Assembly: GCF_003065485.1 (NCBI RefSeq)
Contig: NZ_CP026951.1
Span: 1,240,001 to 1,304,000, forward strand
Direction: 5' to 3'
Source of the DNA: Salinibacterium hongtaonis
Lineage (GTDB): Bacteria > Actinomycetota > Actinomycetes > Actinomycetales > Microbacteriaceae
DNA: 64,000 bases
Under the pieces are notes generated by a model. That model was not told the DNA's origin. It saw only the letters and a list, made by a program, of their open reading frames with translations, and did not search any database. Below are positions 42,568 through 53,263 of the stretch, piece by piece. Position numbers and translations under genes: made by a program. Position 1 is the stretch's first letter, and every line of letters begins with the position of its first letter.

Positions 42568-43545
42568 TTACCGCAGGGTGCGGGCGTACTCGACAGCCCA
42601 GTAGGTCAGCACCGCGTCGGCACCGGCCCGCACAATGCTGATGAGCGATTCGTCGATCGCTCGTTCGCGGTCGATCCACCCGTTAGCCGCGGCAGCCTCG
42701 ATCATCGAGTACTCCCCCGAAACCTGGTAGGCCCATACGGGGATATCGCTCACGGCCGCAACGTCGGCAAGAACATCCAGGTAGCTCATGGCCGGCTTGA
42801 CCATAACGATGTCGGCACCCTGCTCACAATCGAGCATCGCCTCGCGCAGCCCCTCCCGACGATTGCCGGGATCCTGCTGGTATGTGCGGCGATCACCCTG
42901 GAGGCTGGAGTCGACAGCATCCCTGAAGGGGCCGTAGAACGCGGAGGCATACTTTGCGCCGTAGCCGAGAATTGCCGTATCGAGGTACCCGTTGGCATCG
43001 AGTTCGTCGCGGACGGCAGCGACCTGCCCGTCCATCATTCCGCTGAGCCCCAAGAGCTGGGATCCCGCTGCAGCCTGGGCGAGCGCCATTTCTCGGTACC
43101 GCTCCAGTGATGCGTCGTTGTCGACCCGGCCATCAGAGCGGAGAACCCCGCAATGACCGTGGTCAGTGAACTCGTCGAGGCAGAGATCCGTCTGCACGAG
43201 CAGGGCGTCGCCGGCCTCCTCCACCGCGATGCGGGTGGCGACGTTGAGGATTCCGTTCTCGTCGGTGGCGCCGGATCCGACCGCATCCTTGAGCAGCGGG
43301 ATTCCGAAGAGCATGATGCCACCGATGCCCGCCCCCGCAGCCTCGACTATGGCGCCTCTCATGCTCTCGGTCGTGTGCTGCACGACGCCCGGCATCGACG
43401 AGATCGGCTGAGGGGCATCGATTCCCTCCCTTACGAACATCGGCAGAACCAGTTGGCTGGGGTGAACGCGCGTCTCTGAGACCATCCGGCGCATGGCCGG
43501 TGTCGTGCGGAGGCGGCGCGGACGGATGTCGGGGCCGAGAGTCAT
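42568..43545 (-). CDS. hemB: delta-aminolevulinic acid dehydratase (porphobilinogen synthase)
   Basis: 325 residues. Condenses two 5-aminolevulinate to porphobilinogen. The active-site Lys lies in [12 protein letters not shown] and the second Lys in [14 protein letters not shown]. The metal region reads [15 protein letters not shown], the Cys-Asp-Cys variant usual in actinobacteria. The start ATG is 11 nt from the hemD stop. Frames upstream of this ATG overlap hemD. Confidence 0.95.
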   Translation of the reverse strand: MTLGPDIRPRRLRTTPAMRRMVSETRVHPSQLVLPMFVREGIDAPQPISSMPGVVQHTTESMRGAIVEAAGAGIGGIMLFGIPLLKDAVGSGATDENGILNVATRIAVEEAGDALLVQTDLCLDEFTDHGHCGVLRSDGRVDNDASLERYREMALAQAAAGSQLLGLSGMMDGQVAAVRDELDANGYLDTAILGYGAKYASAFYGPFRDAVDSSLQGDRRTYQQDPGNRREGLREAMLDCEQGADIVMVKPAMSYLDVLADVAAVSDIPVWAYQVSGEYSMIEAAAANGWIDRERAIDESLISIVRAGADAVLTYWAVEYARTLR

Positions 43546-43555
43546 GTCGTCCAGT

Positions 43556-44329
43556 TTAGAAGCCCTCGTTTGGGGAGTCTCCGATAATCGCAGCCTCGAC
43601 GGCGGCGACCAGACCTTCCGCGCTGCTGTGGGATGCGACGGCGGCAACGATGAGTCCGGATGCCCTCGCCGCCCGGGCGGTGGGCTCACCAACGCAGATC
43701 ATTAGGGTGCGCGCGAGTGCTGCGGGCGGTAGCTGCCGAGCGATCTGCTGTGCGACGCTCGCCGAGGTCAGCGCGACGGCACTCAGGGCGCCCGCTGCGG
43801 CCATGGTGACCACGTCCGGGCGCAGGGCGGCGGCGACAGTGCGATAGGCCGTTACGGCGTCGACCTCGAGCCCCCTGGCGCGCAACCCTTCGGCGAGAGT
43901 CGGAGCGGCAATCTCGGATTGAGGGATCAGCACCCTTGAGCCTCCCTCTGGCCAGTCGGCCAGCATCCCCCGCGCGGATTGGTCGTCGGCAGGCACATAG
44001 TCGACCCGAAAGCCTGCGGAGTGCAGAGCGAGCGCGGTTCCCCCGCCGACCGCGGCAACCCGGGTGTGATCGGGCAGGCGGATTCCCGCGAGGACGGGCA
44101 CGGTGGTCGCGCTGGTCACGGCCAGCCAGTCGTAGCCGCCCTCGGCAAGGGTGCGGAGGGAGGCAGCGAGCGGTGCGGGGTCGGCAGGCGGAGCGAAATC
44201 GATGACGGGAGCCACTACGGCCTCACAACCGCGTTCGGTGAGCAGCTCGGAGAGACGGCGGCCCAGGTCGCCCCCCCGTGGCACGAGAACGCGCCGTCCC
44301 GTCATCGAGGCGGCGCGATCCGTGACCAT
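43556..44329 (-). CDS. hemD: uroporphyrinogen-III synthase
   Basis: 257 residues, two-domain HemD fold: [19 protein letters not shown], then [11 protein letters not shown], a second half with [13 protein letters not shown] and [16 protein letters not shown]. Sequence identity in this family is always low, but the operon position after hemC is decisive. Start is ATG at 44329; the in-frame ATG at 44305 (MTGRRV) is an alternative. Confidence 0.92.
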   Translation of the reverse strand: MVTDRAASMTGRRVLVPRGGDLGRRLSELLTERGCEAVVAPVIDFAPPADPAPLAASLRTLAEGGYDWLAVTSATTVPVLAGIRLPDHTRVAAVGGGTALALHSAGFRVDYVPADDQSARGMLADWPEGGSRVLIPQSEIAAPTLAEGLRARGLEVDAVTAYRTVAAALRPDVVTMAAAGALSAVALTSASVAQQIARQLPPAALARTLMICVGEPTARAARASGLIVAAVASHSSAEGLVAAVEAAIIGDSPNEGF

Positions 44330-44335
44330 GGCGTT

Positions 44336-45274
44336 CTAAGAGAGCGGAGCGAGCTCGGCCGCACCTGAAGACAGCAGCTCGTCGGCGGCCCTCCGACCGA
44401 GTTCGATGGCCTCGGCGTTGCGGTCGGCGGGCGAGCCGTCGAGCACAGCGCCGTGCGACGCCGTGAGCTTCTGGCTGCCATCAACGCTGTACACGGTCGC
44501 CGTCAGGAGGAGGAGGTCGGAGTCGATCAGGGCTGTGGCACCGACGGGAGCGGCGCACCCTGCCTCGAGCCTGGCAAGCACCTCGCGCTCGGCGAGCACG
44601 GTGAGCCGGGTTGTCTGATGGTCGAGCCCCTGCAGCACGCGAGCAAGATCGCCAGGAATCTCCTGTCGGGTCTCGAGGGCGAGAGCGCCCTGCCCCGGCG
44701 CCGTGGGGTTGTGGCTCAGTTCAAAGAACTCGCTGACGACGTCGAGGCGTCCGAGCCGACCGAGTCCAGCGGCAGCAAGCACGACGGCGTCGAGTTCGCC
44801 GTTCGTGACGAATCCGATGCGGGTATCGATGTTGCCGCGAATGTCACGAATATCGAGGTCGGGCCGCAGCGACCGAAGCTGAGCGATGCGCCTCGGAGAC
44901 CCCGTGCCCACGGTGGCGCCCTCGGCGAGTGCTTCGAGAGTGAGGCCGTCTCGGGCGATCAATGCATCGCGGGCATCCGCTCGCTTGGGGATAGCTCCGA
45001 TGACGAGGCCTTCGGCAGGCGCGGTCGGGAGATCCTTGAGTGAATGCACAACGAGGTCGCATTCACCCGCCAGCAGCGCCTCGCGCAGAGCGCTGGCGAA
45101 GACGCCAGTGCCCCCCAGGCTGGAGAGCGAGGCGCGGGAGGTGTCGCCCTCGGTCGTGATGCTGATGATCTCGACCTCGGCGCCGGATGAAGCGCGGATG
45201 CGATCGGCGATCTGCCCCGTCTGGGCGAGTGCGAGTGCGCTGCCGCGTGTTCCGATGCGAATCGTGGTGCTCAT
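44336..45274 (-). CDS. hemC: porphobilinogen deaminase (hydroxymethylbilane synthase)
   Basis: About 312 residues. GTRGSALALAQTGQ, HSLKDLPTAP with the catalytic region, TGSPRRIAQL and the dipyrromethane-cofactor cysteine in LEAGCAAPVGA. The ATG overlaps the ferrochelatase stop by 4 nt. Confidence 0.96.
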   Translation of the reverse strand: MSTTIRIGTRGSALALAQTGQIADRIRASSGAEVEIISITTEGDTSRASLSSLGGTGVFASALREALLAGECDLVVHSLKDLPTAPAEGLVIGAIPKRADARDALIARDGLTLEALAEGATVGTGSPRRIAQLRSLRPDLDIRDIRGNIDTRIGFVTNGELDAVVLAAAGLGRLGRLDVVSEFFELSHNPTAPGQGALALETRQEIPGDLARVLQGLDHQTTRLTVLAEREVLARLEAGCAAPVGATALIDSDLLLLTATVYSVDGSQKLTASHGAVLDGSPADRNAEAIELGRRAADELLSSGAAELAPLS

Positions 45275-46416
45275 GGTTGTAGACCTGCCAGTGCGGGCTT
45301 GAAGCCCAGTCGGACGTTTTCGCAGCAGCCGGGACGGCATACGTCGTACCAGGGCCCGAGCGGCGTTACCGCGGGCCTCTCCGAAACGGGCACGCCGTCT
45401 CTGCGCTCAAGAACGAGGTCAACGAGCCCCGACACGAAGGCGGCGTGAACGCCGGGAGTCGGCACCCGCACCGCGGCGATACCGTGCGCTCCCGCCGTCT
45501 CCAGCGCCTCTGTGTCGAGATCCCACTTGACCTCCATATGGTCGCTCACGAACCCGAGGGGCACGATCACGACCGCGCGAACGCCGGTGGCAGCCAGACG
45601 CGCGATCTCGTCGTTGATATCCGGCTCGAGCCACGGTTGCGTCGGAGGGCCGCTTCTGGACTGGTAGACGAGGCTCCACGGAGCACTCTCCCCCGCCATA
45701 ACCGCCTCGGCGACAGCGAGGTGCTGGGCAGCGTATGCGCCACCCTCGCCGAAGCCGCGGTCTGCCGGACCACTCTTGGCGGCATCCGTCGAAGGAATCG
45801 AATGGGTCGAGAAGAGAACGTGGGTGTCTTGGGCAGAAAAGCCCTGAGATTCGAAGTCACGGAGGGCACCGGTGACGCCCTCGACAAACGGCTCAACGAA
45901 CCCGGGGTGGTCGAAGAACTGACGCACCTTGTCGATCGTCACCACTCCCTCGAGGCCGGTCTCGGAGAGGGCAGAGGCAAAGTCTTCGCGATACTGCCTG
46001 CAGCTCGAGTACGAGCTGTAGGCGCTCGTGCCGATGGCGATGATCGTCGTGTGGCCGTCCGCGTGCGCCTCGCGCAGCGCATCCGTTACGAACGGTTCCC
46101 AGTTTCGATTGCCCCAGTAGACGGGCAGATCGATGCCGCGACGAGCGAGCTCGGCCTCCATCGCGGCTTTGAGCTCACGGTTCTGGTCGTTGATGGGGCT
46201 GACCCCACCAAAGGCGCGGTAGTGGTGCGCAACTTCTTCGAGTCGTTCGTCGGGGATTCCCCGGCCGCGCGTCACATTACGAAGAAACGGGATCACATCG
46301 TCTTGACCCTCCGGCCCGCCGAACGAAGCCAGGAGGATGGCGTCATAGGCGACCGGCTCGGTCACGTGCTCGGCGCCGGATGCTGCGGCGGGGCTGGCTC
46401 CGGGAACCAGGCTCAT
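45271..46416 (-). CDS. cpfC: coproporphyrin III ferrochelatase
   Basis: 381 residues. Inserts iron into coproporphyrin III. Motifs: ILLASFGGPEGQDDVIPFLRN near the start, FSTHSIP with catalytic His, YQSRSGPP, and VPLGFVSDHMEV with Glu. The C-terminal CRPGCCEN cysteines fit the 2Fe-2S cluster common in actinobacterial ferrochelatases. Overlaps hemQ and hemC by 4 nt each. Confidence 0.94.
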   Translation of the reverse strand: MSLVPGASPAAASGAEHVTEPVAYDAILLASFGGPEGQDDVIPFLRNVTRGRGIPDERLEEVAHHYRAFGGVSPINDQNRELKAAMEAELARRGIDLPVYWGNRNWEPFVTDALREAHADGHTTIIAIGTSAYSSYSSCRQYREDFASALSETGLEGVVTIDKVRQFFDHPGFVEPFVEGVTGALRDFESQGFSAQDTHVLFSTHSIPSTDAAKSGPADRGFGEGGAYAAQHLAVAEAVMAGESAPWSLVYQSRSGPPTQPWLEPDINDEIARLAATGVRAVVIVPLGFVSDHMEVKWDLDTEALETAGAHGIAAVRVPTPGVHAAFVSGLVDLVLERRDGVPVSERPAVTPLGPWYDVCRPGCCENVRLGFKPALAGLQP

Positions 46417-47111
46417 CTCAGCACTCCTGCGATCTCGTCTACGCCGATGCGACGCCCCGTGTAGAACGGGACCTCTTCGCGCACATGCATGCGGGCATCC
46501 GTCGCCCGCAGGTGGCGCATGAGGTCTACGAGCTCCAGCAGGTCATCCGCCTCAAGTGCGAGAACCCACTCGTAGTCGCCCAGGGCAAAAGCCGAAACGG
46601 TGTTCGAGAGCACGTTGGGAAACTGGGCGCCCATGCGACCGTGGCTTGCGAGCATCGCGCGGCGCTCGGCCTCGTCGATGAGGTACCACTCATATGACCG
46701 CACGAACGGATAGACGGTGAGCCAGTCAGCAGGTTCCTTGCCGCGCATAAAAGCGGGAATGTGCTTGGTGTTGAACTCGGCGTCGCGGTGCACGCCCATC
46801 GTGTTCCATGTGGGCAGAAGCGGGCTCAGGATGCTCGTGCGCCGCAGGTCACGAAGCGCCGCTTGAATCGCCTCGGGTGACGTGCCGTGCAGCCAGATCA
46901 TGAGGTCGGAATCCGCTCGGATCGACGAGACGTCGTAGAACCCACGAACCGTCACGCCAGTCTGCTGCACGCGATCGACGGTCGCGCCAAGTTCCGCGGA
47001 ATCTGTCGACTCAACAGGGTTCGCCGGGTCCCGGCGAAGCACTGCCCACAGGGTGTATTCAGTCTCTCCAGCAACGGGCGTAACGATCGGTTCCGGCGGC
47101 GTGAAAGTCAT
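46413..47111 (-). CDS. hemQ: coproheme decarboxylase (chlorite dismutase-like HemQ)
   Basis: 232 residues with the chlorite-dismutase-like fold: TLWAVLRRD, GFYDVSSIRADSDLMIWLHG, proximal His in FNTKHIPAFM, and WLTVYPFVRSYEWYLID with the catalytic Tyr. It converts coproheme III to heme b with peroxide. Its presence shows the coproporphyrin-dependent branch. Confidence 0.95.
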   Translation of the reverse strand: MTFTPPEPIVTPVAGETEYTLWAVLRRDPANPVESTDSAELGATVDRVQQTGVTVRGFYDVSSIRADSDLMIWLHGTSPEAIQAALRDLRRTSILSPLLPTWNTMGVHRDAEFNTKHIPAFMRGKEPADWLTVYPFVRSYEWYLIDEAERRAMLASHGRMGAQFPNVLSNTVSAFALGDYEWVLALEADDLLELVDLMRHLRATDARMHVREEVPFYTGRRIGVDEIAGVLR

Positions 47112-47114
47112 GGG

Positions 47115-48527
47115 TCAATCATCCCCCGCCGTTGGCTGGGAATGGAAATCCTCGATCACCTGCGCGCTGGCCGAGCGTGCCTGCGCGATGACAGCCGCCA
47201 GGCCGGTTCCGGCAACGGATTCGCCGATGGTTGTGATGCCCGCAGGAGCGGGCCGTTCTTCGGGCACGACTCCCGGCCACTCTACGCGGGCGAATCCCAG
47301 CACCTGCTCGCGCGTTATGGGCACTCCGAGCAGGCGCGCCGCATCGCCACGTGCTGTTTCACGGAGGTCGGAGGTCGGCGCATCGCGCAGCCGAGCCGCG
47401 CTATACGACAGCCGCAACACATGGCGGTGGCCTGCGGCATCTCGGGCGGATTCGGCGAGCCAGGCCCACTTGGCCGTCGCGTGCGTGAGGGCCTTCGCCG
47501 TGACAGCTGTAGCAGCTCGCGCGACGAGTACGCCCGTGCCCCGCGGTGAGGCATCCAGTGCCGCTGACCGCACCACGAGGGTCGCCAAGACGATGTCTTC
47601 GGCGGTCGCGACCGCCGCCGCTGGTGCGCGGTTCGTGAGGTGCGCATCGGGGGCGGCGAGGACCACATGACGCGCGTCGATACGCCGACCGTCAGAGAGA
47701 ACTACGCCCTCATCGTCGATCGAGTCGACCGGAGTGGATAGCAGCACCGTTACGCCAAACCGCTCCAGTGCCGCCTCAAGTGCGGTGACGAGGCGTGAGA
47801 TTCCGCCCCGGATCCCCGCTACCTGTGTTCCTGCGGCAGAAGCCGATCGCATGGCGCGCACCGCAGCAGCGAGTGACTCCTCCTGCTTGAGCCCCGTGAT
47901 GAGGCCGGGGGCGACCCTGTCGAGTGGCAGCTCGTCGGGATGGCGCGAGTGCACGCCCATCGTCACGGGGGCAACCAGTCGTTCGACGACGCGGGAACCC
48001 ATGCGCTTGCGCACGAGCTCGCCGAGCGTCGTGGCGCGCGACCCGATCACGCCCGGCAACAGCGAATCGAGCTGGGCGCGGAGGGCCGCAGAGAATCCGA
48101 CCACGTTAATCACATCGGCCGCGAGCGGAACCGAGGGGATTCCTAACACCCCAGCCTTGGGCAGCGGGAGCGCTGTGTGGTCATCGCGCTGCAGCCACGC
48201 TCCTGCAGGATTGGGCATCACGATGTCATCGCCCAGCCCGAGCTTGGTGACGTAGGCCGCAACGCTCCCGCCGCGAGTGGCAAAGCTCTCGGCGCCAGAA
48301 TCTAGTGTGAGCCCGGCGACCTGGTGCGAGCCGACCCGGCCGCCGAGACGACCCGTCGCTTCGACCAGCGTCACGCTAAGGCCGGCGAGGATCAGTTCCC
48401 TGGCTGCGACGAGACCGGCGACTCCGCCGCCAACCACAACGACGTCAACGGGCGGCGACGCATGCTCGGCGGCCGGAGCTGTTTCGGTCGCAGGGTCGGT
48501 GCCGTCGGGCACCTCGTCATCACGCAT
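47115..48527 (-). CDS. cgoX: coproporphyrinogen III oxidase (HemY/CgoX type)
   Basis: About 470 residues, FAD-dependent. The N-terminal Rossmann loop [17 protein letters not shown] and the family strand [14 protein letters not shown]-like region are clear, with [14 protein letters not shown] and a substrate region near the middle ([20 protein letters not shown]). It oxidises coproporphyrinogen III to coproporphyrin III. ATG at 48527 overlaps the hemE stop by 8 nt; earlier in-frame starts would overlap hemE further. Confidence 0.92.
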   Translation of the reverse strand: MRDDEVPDGTDPATETAPAAEHASPPVDVVVVGGGVAGLVAARELILAGLSVTLVEATGRLGGRVGSHQVAGLTLDSGAESFATRGGSVAAYVTKLGLGDDIVMPNPAGAWLQRDDHTALPLPKAGVLGIPSVPLAADVINVVGFSAALRAQLDSLLPGVIGSRATTLGELVRKRMGSRVVERLVAPVTMGVHSRHPDELPLDRVAPGLITGLKQEESLAAAVRAMRSASAAGTQVAGIRGGISRLVTALEAALERFGVTVLLSTPVDSIDDEGVVLSDGRRIDARHVVLAAPDAHLTNRAPAAAVATAEDIVLATLVVRSAALDASPRGTGVLVARAATAVTAKALTHATAKWAWLAESARDAAGHRHVLRLSYSAARLRDAPTSDLRETARGDAARLLGVPITREQVLGFARVEWPGVVPEERPAPAGITTIGESVAGTGLAAVIAQARSASAQVIEDFHSQPTAGDD

Positions 48528-49611
48528 TCGCGCCAACCTGGTGAGCGTCATCTGCGGATGCCTCGTGCACAAACTCCACGAGCCTCGTCAGCACGGCTGG
48601 ATCGGTTTCGGGGGGAACGCCGTGACCGAGATTCACGACATGCGCGGGGGCGGATGCTCCGCGGGCGAGCACATCGCGGACATGGGCCTCCAGAATCGGC
48701 CAGGGAGCCTCAAGCAGGGCCGGATCGATGTTGCCCTGCACGGGCGTCGAGCCCCCCAGGCGACGGTTGGCCTCGTCGAGAGGGATTCTGTGATCGACAC
48801 CGACAACATCCGCACCGACATCTCGCATCGCGACGAGGAGCTCACCTGTTCCGACTCCGAAATGCACTGTGGGCACGTCGAGGTCAGCGATGTGTGAGAG
48901 CGCACGGCGGGAGTGCTGGGCGACGCGCTGCTCGTAGTCAGCAAGCGAAAGGGAGCCGGCCCAGGAGTCGAAGAGCTGCGCAGCGCTCGCACCCGCGAGC
49001 ACTTGCGCTCGGAGGAATGCTCCCGTCACGTCGGCCGTCCAGGTGAGCAGATCCGCCCACACCTGGGGTTCCGAGTGCATGAGGGCGCGCGTTCGAAGTT
49101 GCTCACGCGACGGCCCACCCTCGACTAGGTAGGAGGCCAGGGTGAACGGCGCGCCGGCAAAGCCGATGAGGGGCGTCGACCCGAGCTCGGCGACCGTGAG
49201 GGCAACGGCCTCGGTAATCGGGGCGAGCGACTCGGGGTCGAGGTCTGGCAGCGCGGCAACATCTGCTGCCGTGCGAACGGGGTGGTCCAGCACCGGACCG
49301 CGACCGGCGACGATCTCGACGCCAACGCCGGCGAGACGCAGGGGGATCACGATGTCGCTAAAGAAGATTGCGGCGTCGACGCCGTGGCGCCGCACGGGCT
49401 GCAGGGTGATTTCGCTGGCCAGGCCCGGCGTGAGACAGGCATCGAGCATGTTTCCCCCGGCACGCAACTCGCGGTATTCGGGGAGGGATCTCCCGGCCTG
49501 GCGCATGAACCAGACGGGAAGGGGCGCGGTGCGCTCCCCGCGGTAGCTACGGATGAGAGCGGAACCAGCGGTGCGGCCGTCGCTCAGGGGATGATCGGCA
49601 GAAAGGGTCAC
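48520..49611 (-). CDS. hemE: uroporphyrinogen decarboxylase
   Basis: 363 residues. Decarboxylates uroporphyrinogen III to coproporphyrinogen [22 protein letters not shown] carries the conserved arginines, and [18 protein letters not shown] the catalytic Asp region; [17 protein letters not shown] follows. First gene of the leftward heme operon; divergent from hemA by 37 bp. Confidence 0.96.
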   Translation of the reverse strand: MTLSADHPLSDGRTAGSALIRSYRGERTAPLPVWFMRQAGRSLPEYRELRAGGNMLDACLTPGLASEITLQPVRRHGVDAAIFFSDIVIPLRLAGVGVEIVAGRGPVLDHPVRTAADVAALPDLDPESLAPITEAVALTVAELGSTPLIGFAGAPFTLASYLVEGGPSREQLRTRALMHSEPQVWADLLTWTADVTGAFLRAQVLAGASAAQLFDSWAGSLSLADYEQRVAQHSRRALSHIADLDVPTVHFGVGTGELLVAMRDVGADVVGVDHRIPLDEANRRLGGSTPVQGNIDPALLEAPWPILEAHVRDVLARGASAPAHVVNLGHGVPPETDPAVLTRLVEFVHEASADDAHQVGANA

Positions 49612-49617
49612 CCGGCA

Positions 49618-49649
49618 AGTCTGTCACTATGGCGAGTACTATTGTTTCG
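49618..49649 (+). promoter_or_regulatory. divergent hem promoter; hemA probably leaderless
   Basis: A TACTAT -10-like box (49637-49642) lies six bases before the hemA GTG, which suggests a leaderless or near-leaderless mRNA. hemE starts on the other strand at 49611. Confidence 0.5.
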
Positions 49650-50920
49650 TGCTTCTTTGTCTCTCCGCTAACCACAAGAGTGCGAGTTTCGACGTCTTGG
49701 AAAAACTGTCGGCGGGCGGTTCAGGCATCGGCGAACGCATCGTTGCCGACAACGACAGCGTCAGCGGAGCTGTGGTCGTTGCCACCTGCAATCGGTTCGA
49801 GGCGTACCTCGATGTTGACGACGCAGCTATGGCCAATCTCCCTGAGACGGCGAGACACGTCGTCGACAGCATTGCTGAGTCGATGGAGATTCCTGCCGCC
49901 GTCCTTGAATGCTCCATTGAGTCATACGGAGGCGATGACGTAGTTCAGCACCTCTTCGCAGTCTCGTCCGGTCTCAAGTCAGTCGTTATCGGCGAAGACG
50001 AGATTTCGGGTCAAGTGCGACGGTCGCTCGTTGACGCTCGCACACAGGGCATCGCAACATCGAGCCTTGAACGCCTGTTTCAGCGGGCATCGACAACATC
50101 GCGCGGAGTCAAATCTCGCACCGCCATCGGTTATGCCGGGCGCTCGGTGGTCAAACTCGCCCTTCAGCTGGCCTCAAGTCGAATCTCGGACTGGTCGGCG
50201 ACTCCCGTTCTTCTCATCGGAACGGGAGCCTACGCGGCAACAACGGTTGCTGCCCTTCGTGATCGCGGCGTTCGCGACATCACGGTCTTCTCTCCTTCGG
50301 GGCGAGCGGCCCGATTTGCAACGCGCCTCGGCCTCGTTGCCACTAACGAACTCTCCACGGCGCTGGCCGCCGCGTCTGTTGTCGTCACGTGCACCAGCCA
50401 ACCGACCCCGGTTGTCACGGCAGATCTGCTCACGGCTGGCAGCCGACGCTTGATCGTCGACCTAGGTCTCCCCCGCAATGTTGACCCGGCCGTTGCAGAA
50501 ATTCTCGGGGTCGAGCTTCTTGATCTTGAGACGATCCGCCTTCATGCGCCTCTCGAAGAGCTCACCGCCACAAGCGACGCCCACGAGATGGTGCTCGACG
50601 CTGCTGCGGAGTTCAGGGCTTTGGAAGCTGAACGACGCGCCGCCCCCGCAATTTCAGCGCTGAGAGGCGCGGCGTTTGAGATTCTCGAGAGAGAAATCGA
50701 GAGAACTCGGCGCCGCGGAACCTGGAGCGAATCGGCCGAAGCGGATATGCGCCACCTCATCGGTGTGCTGCTTCACGTGCCGTCAGAGCGCGCCCGTGCC
50801 ACGGCCAGGAGCGGCGAAGCTGAACAGGTGTTCCAGGCGGTTGAGACCCTTCTGGGGCCCATTGCCGATGCCCGGGCTGAGTCCGAGATGTCGGCACTCG
50901 AAGACGATCGCCCCGCCTAA
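49649..50920 (+). CDS. hemA: glutamyl-tRNA reductase
   Basis: 423 residues. The catalytic Cys47 lies in VVVATCNRFEAYLD; the tRNA-reductase core VIGEDEISGQVRRSL and NADPH loop LLIGTGAYAATTVAAL follow, then the C-terminal dimerisation helices. It produces glutamate-1-semialdehyde from glutamyl-tRNA, the first committed step. GTG start. It reads opposite to the rest of the heme genes. Confidence 0.95.
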   Translation: MLLCLSANHKSASFDVLEKLSAGGSGIGERIVADNDSVSGAVVVATCNRFEAYLDVDDAAMANLPETARHVVDSIAESMEIPAAVLECSIESYGGDDVVQHLFAVSSGLKSVVIGEDEISGQVRRSLVDARTQGIATSSLERLFQRASTTSRGVKSRTAIGYAGRSVVKLALQLASSRISDWSATPVLLIGTGAYAATTVAALRDRGVRDITVFSPSGRAARFATRLGLVATNELSTALAAASVVVTCTSQPTPVVTADLLTAGSRRLIVDLGLPRNVDPAVAEILGVELLDLETIRLHAPLEELTATSDAHEMVLDAAAEFRALEAERRAAPAISALRGAAFEILEREIERTRRRGTWSESAEADMRHLIGVLLHVPSERARATARSGEAEQVFQAVETLLGPIADARAESEMSALEDDRPA

Positions 50921-50942
50921 AAGAGCATCAGTCTCGCCTCAC

Positions 50943-52760
50943 TCAGTGGGACGACGTCGCGATTTTGCGCAGCAGGTCGATGCGAGCCTGCAGCTGGGCA
51001 ACGCTCGCCTGGGGCACGGGTGGCCCGCCCACCATGCGGCGAAGCTCAGCGTGAATAGACGCGTGGGCTTCTCCCGTTCTGCGGGCGCGCATACCAACGA
51101 GCGTGTTGAGAAGCTTTCGCTGCTCCTTGAGAGTCCGATGCAGGGCCTGGGCCTCGTGCAGCTCGCCGCCGAGGGCCTCGGCAACGCGCTTGCGGCCCTC
51201 GGTGCGGCGGGATTGCTTGGCCTGTCTCGCTTGGAGAAGCTCACGCACTTGATCGGGCTCGAGCAGGCCGGGCAGGCCAAGAAAATCGAGCTCTTCGAGG
51301 CTCCCAACTTCGGCGGCAAAGCCGAACTCACCTCCGTCGTAGAGCACGCGATCGAACGACGCGTCAGAGGCGAGGGCTTTGAAATCGAAAAGGTCCGCAT
51401 CCGCAGAGGCGGCCTCGGTGCGGTTGGCGTCCCCTAGGGCGTCGTCGTCGAGCAGGATCTCCTCGAGGCCCTCGCGATCTTCGCGGTCGAGCGCGTGGTC
51501 GCGTTCCAGTTCCATCGTCTGGGCGAGCGCCATCAGGGCCGGCACCGTTGGCAAGAAGATCGAGGCCGTTTCGCCTCGGCGACGCGTGCGCACGAAACGA
51601 CCGATGGCCTGGGCAAAAAACAGTGGGGTCGACGCTGAGGTTGCATAGACTCCCACGCCGAGTCGCGGCACATCGACGCCCTCAGACACCATGCGCACCG
51701 CCACCATCCACCGTGAGGTCCCGGCAGAGAACTGGGCGATACGGTCGTTCGCCTCTTTCTCGTCGGAGAGCACGACGGTCGGCTGCTCGCCCGTGATCTT
51801 GAGCAGGATGTCGGCGTAGGCCCGTGCTGCAAAGTGGTCGGTGGCAATAACTAGGCCACCGGCATCGGGAACGTGGTTGCGCACCTCGGTGAGGCGCCTA
51901 TTGGCAGCGGCCAGAACCGACGGAATCCAGTCTCCCTCGGGGTTGAGCGCGGTCCGCCACGCTTGGGCCGTGATGTCCTTGGTATCGCCCGCGCCGAGGT
52001 TTGCCTCCATCTCGTCACCAGATCGGGTGCGCCATCGCATCCTGCCGGCATAGGACAAAAAGATGACGGGCCGCACGACGCCGTCGGCCAGAGCACGGCC
52101 GTAGCCGTAGCTGTAGTCCGCTCGGGAGGTGCGAATGCCCTTCTCGTCGGGCAGATACTCCACGAAGGGGATGGGAGATGTGTCCGAGCGAAACGGGGTG
52201 CCGGTCAACGACAGGCGGCGGGTCGCTGGCTCGAAGGCTTCACGGATCGCATCGCCCCAGCTCAGAGCATCTCCCCCGTGGTGTACCTCGTCGAGGATCA
52301 CGAGGGAGCGGCCGCTCTCGGTCATTGAACGGTGCAACGCGGCTCGAGTGGCTACCTGCGCATACGTGACGACCACGCCGTGATAGTGGCGCCCGGCACG
52401 GCCATCGGCGTTGCGAAAGTTCGGATCGATGCGGATGCCGACGCGATGAGCAGCATCGGCCCACTGGCTCTTGAGATGCTCCGTTGGGGCCACGATCGTG
52501 ATGCGGTTTATTGTGCCGCTGGCAAGCAGTTCGGTGGCAATGCGGAGGGCGAACGTTGTCTTGCCTGCGCCGGGGGTTGCAGCTGCGAGAAAGTCGCGAG
52601 GGGACTTGTGCAAATAGAGGTCGAGGGCCTCCTGCTGCCACGCGCGAAGCTTGCTGGCTGTGCCTCGAACTGCGCGCTCGGGGAATGCGGGCGAGAGGTG
52701 TTCTGCCGCCGATGTGCCCACCTGGCGTGCGCCGCTGGGGCGGTCGGAGGGCGGCGTCAT
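50943..52760 (-). CDS. DEAD/DEAH-box helicase
   Basis: About 605 residues, superfamily 2. Q-like region RAWQQEALDLYL, Walker A ATPGAGKTTFALRIA, DEVHHGG (motif II), SLTGTPFRSD (motif III), and helicase C motifs with MVSEGVDVPRL and QAIGRFVRTRR. The C-terminal third (after about 420) is a distinct acidic and coiled region. Similar standalone helicases in actinobacteria act in DNA or RNA repair. ATG at 52760 is chosen; the frame is open to 52829. Convergent with hemA by 22 bp. Confidence 0.9.
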   Translation of the reverse strand: MTPPSDRPSGARQVGTSAAEHLSPAFPERAVRGTASKLRAWQQEALDLYLHKSPRDFLAAATPGAGKTTFALRIATELLASGTINRITIVAPTEHLKSQWADAAHRVGIRIDPNFRNADGRAGRHYHGVVVTYAQVATRAALHRSMTESGRSLVILDEVHHGGDALSWGDAIREAFEPATRRLSLTGTPFRSDTSPIPFVEYLPDEKGIRTSRADYSYGYGRALADGVVRPVIFLSYAGRMRWRTRSGDEMEANLGAGDTKDITAQAWRTALNPEGDWIPSVLAAANRRLTEVRNHVPDAGGLVIATDHFAARAYADILLKITGEQPTVVLSDEKEANDRIAQFSAGTSRWMVAVRMVSEGVDVPRLGVGVYATSASTPLFFAQAIGRFVRTRRRGETASIFLPTVPALMALAQTMELERDHALDREDREGLEEILLDDDALGDANRTEAASADADLFDFKALASDASFDRVLYDGGEFGFAAEVGSLEELDFLGLPGLLEPDQVRELLQARQAKQSRRTEGRKRVAEALGGELHEAQALHRTLKEQRKLLNTLVGMRARRTGEAHASIHAELRRMVGGPPVPQASVAQLQARIDLLRKIATSSH

Positions 52761-52886
52761 GTTCACTAGCTCAATGGTAGCCGCAGCGTCAGACGGTGCC
52801 AGCGACACGAACGCCGCCGCGCCCCGCATGAGCGGGTCGCGACGGCGTTTCGCAGTCTGCTGGGGCGGGCGTGTCGCCCTAAAAGG

Positions 52887-53150
52887 TCAGGCGCGTCGAC
52901 CGCGCGTGACAAGTCCCCAGATCAACAGAACGACAATGGAACCGACAATGGCAACGAGCCACGTCTGAATCGACCAGAAGTTCTCCAGCCCGATTCCAAA
53001 GAGGGCGCTACCGATCCATCCGCCCAGGAGTGCGCCGACGACGCCGAGGATAAGGGTCATTCCCCATCCGCCGCCCTGGTTGCCTGGCAGGATCGCCTTC
53101 GCGATGGCGCCAGCGATGAGCCCTAGAACTATCCACGCGATGATTCCCAT
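52887..53150 (-). CDS. GlsB/YeaQ/YmgE family stress membrane protein
   Basis: 87 residues, three TM segments, with the transglycosylase-associated signature GLIAGAIAKAILPGNQGGGW and GVVGALLGGWIGSAL. Small stress-induced membrane protein of unknown role. Confidence 0.92.
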   Translation of the reverse strand: MGIIAWIVLGLIAGAIAKAILPGNQGGGWGMTLILGVVGALLGGWIGSALFGIGLENFWSIQTWLVAIVGSIVVLLIWGLVTRGRRA

Positions 53151-53263
53151 GATGAATTCACTCCCAATCTGGTGCCTTCTGTTTTAGGCACGCGGGTCAT
53201 GGTTCCACTCTGGCAACAACGAGACAAGCTGGAAATTTGCTGAGTTCGGGGGTATAGAGCGCT

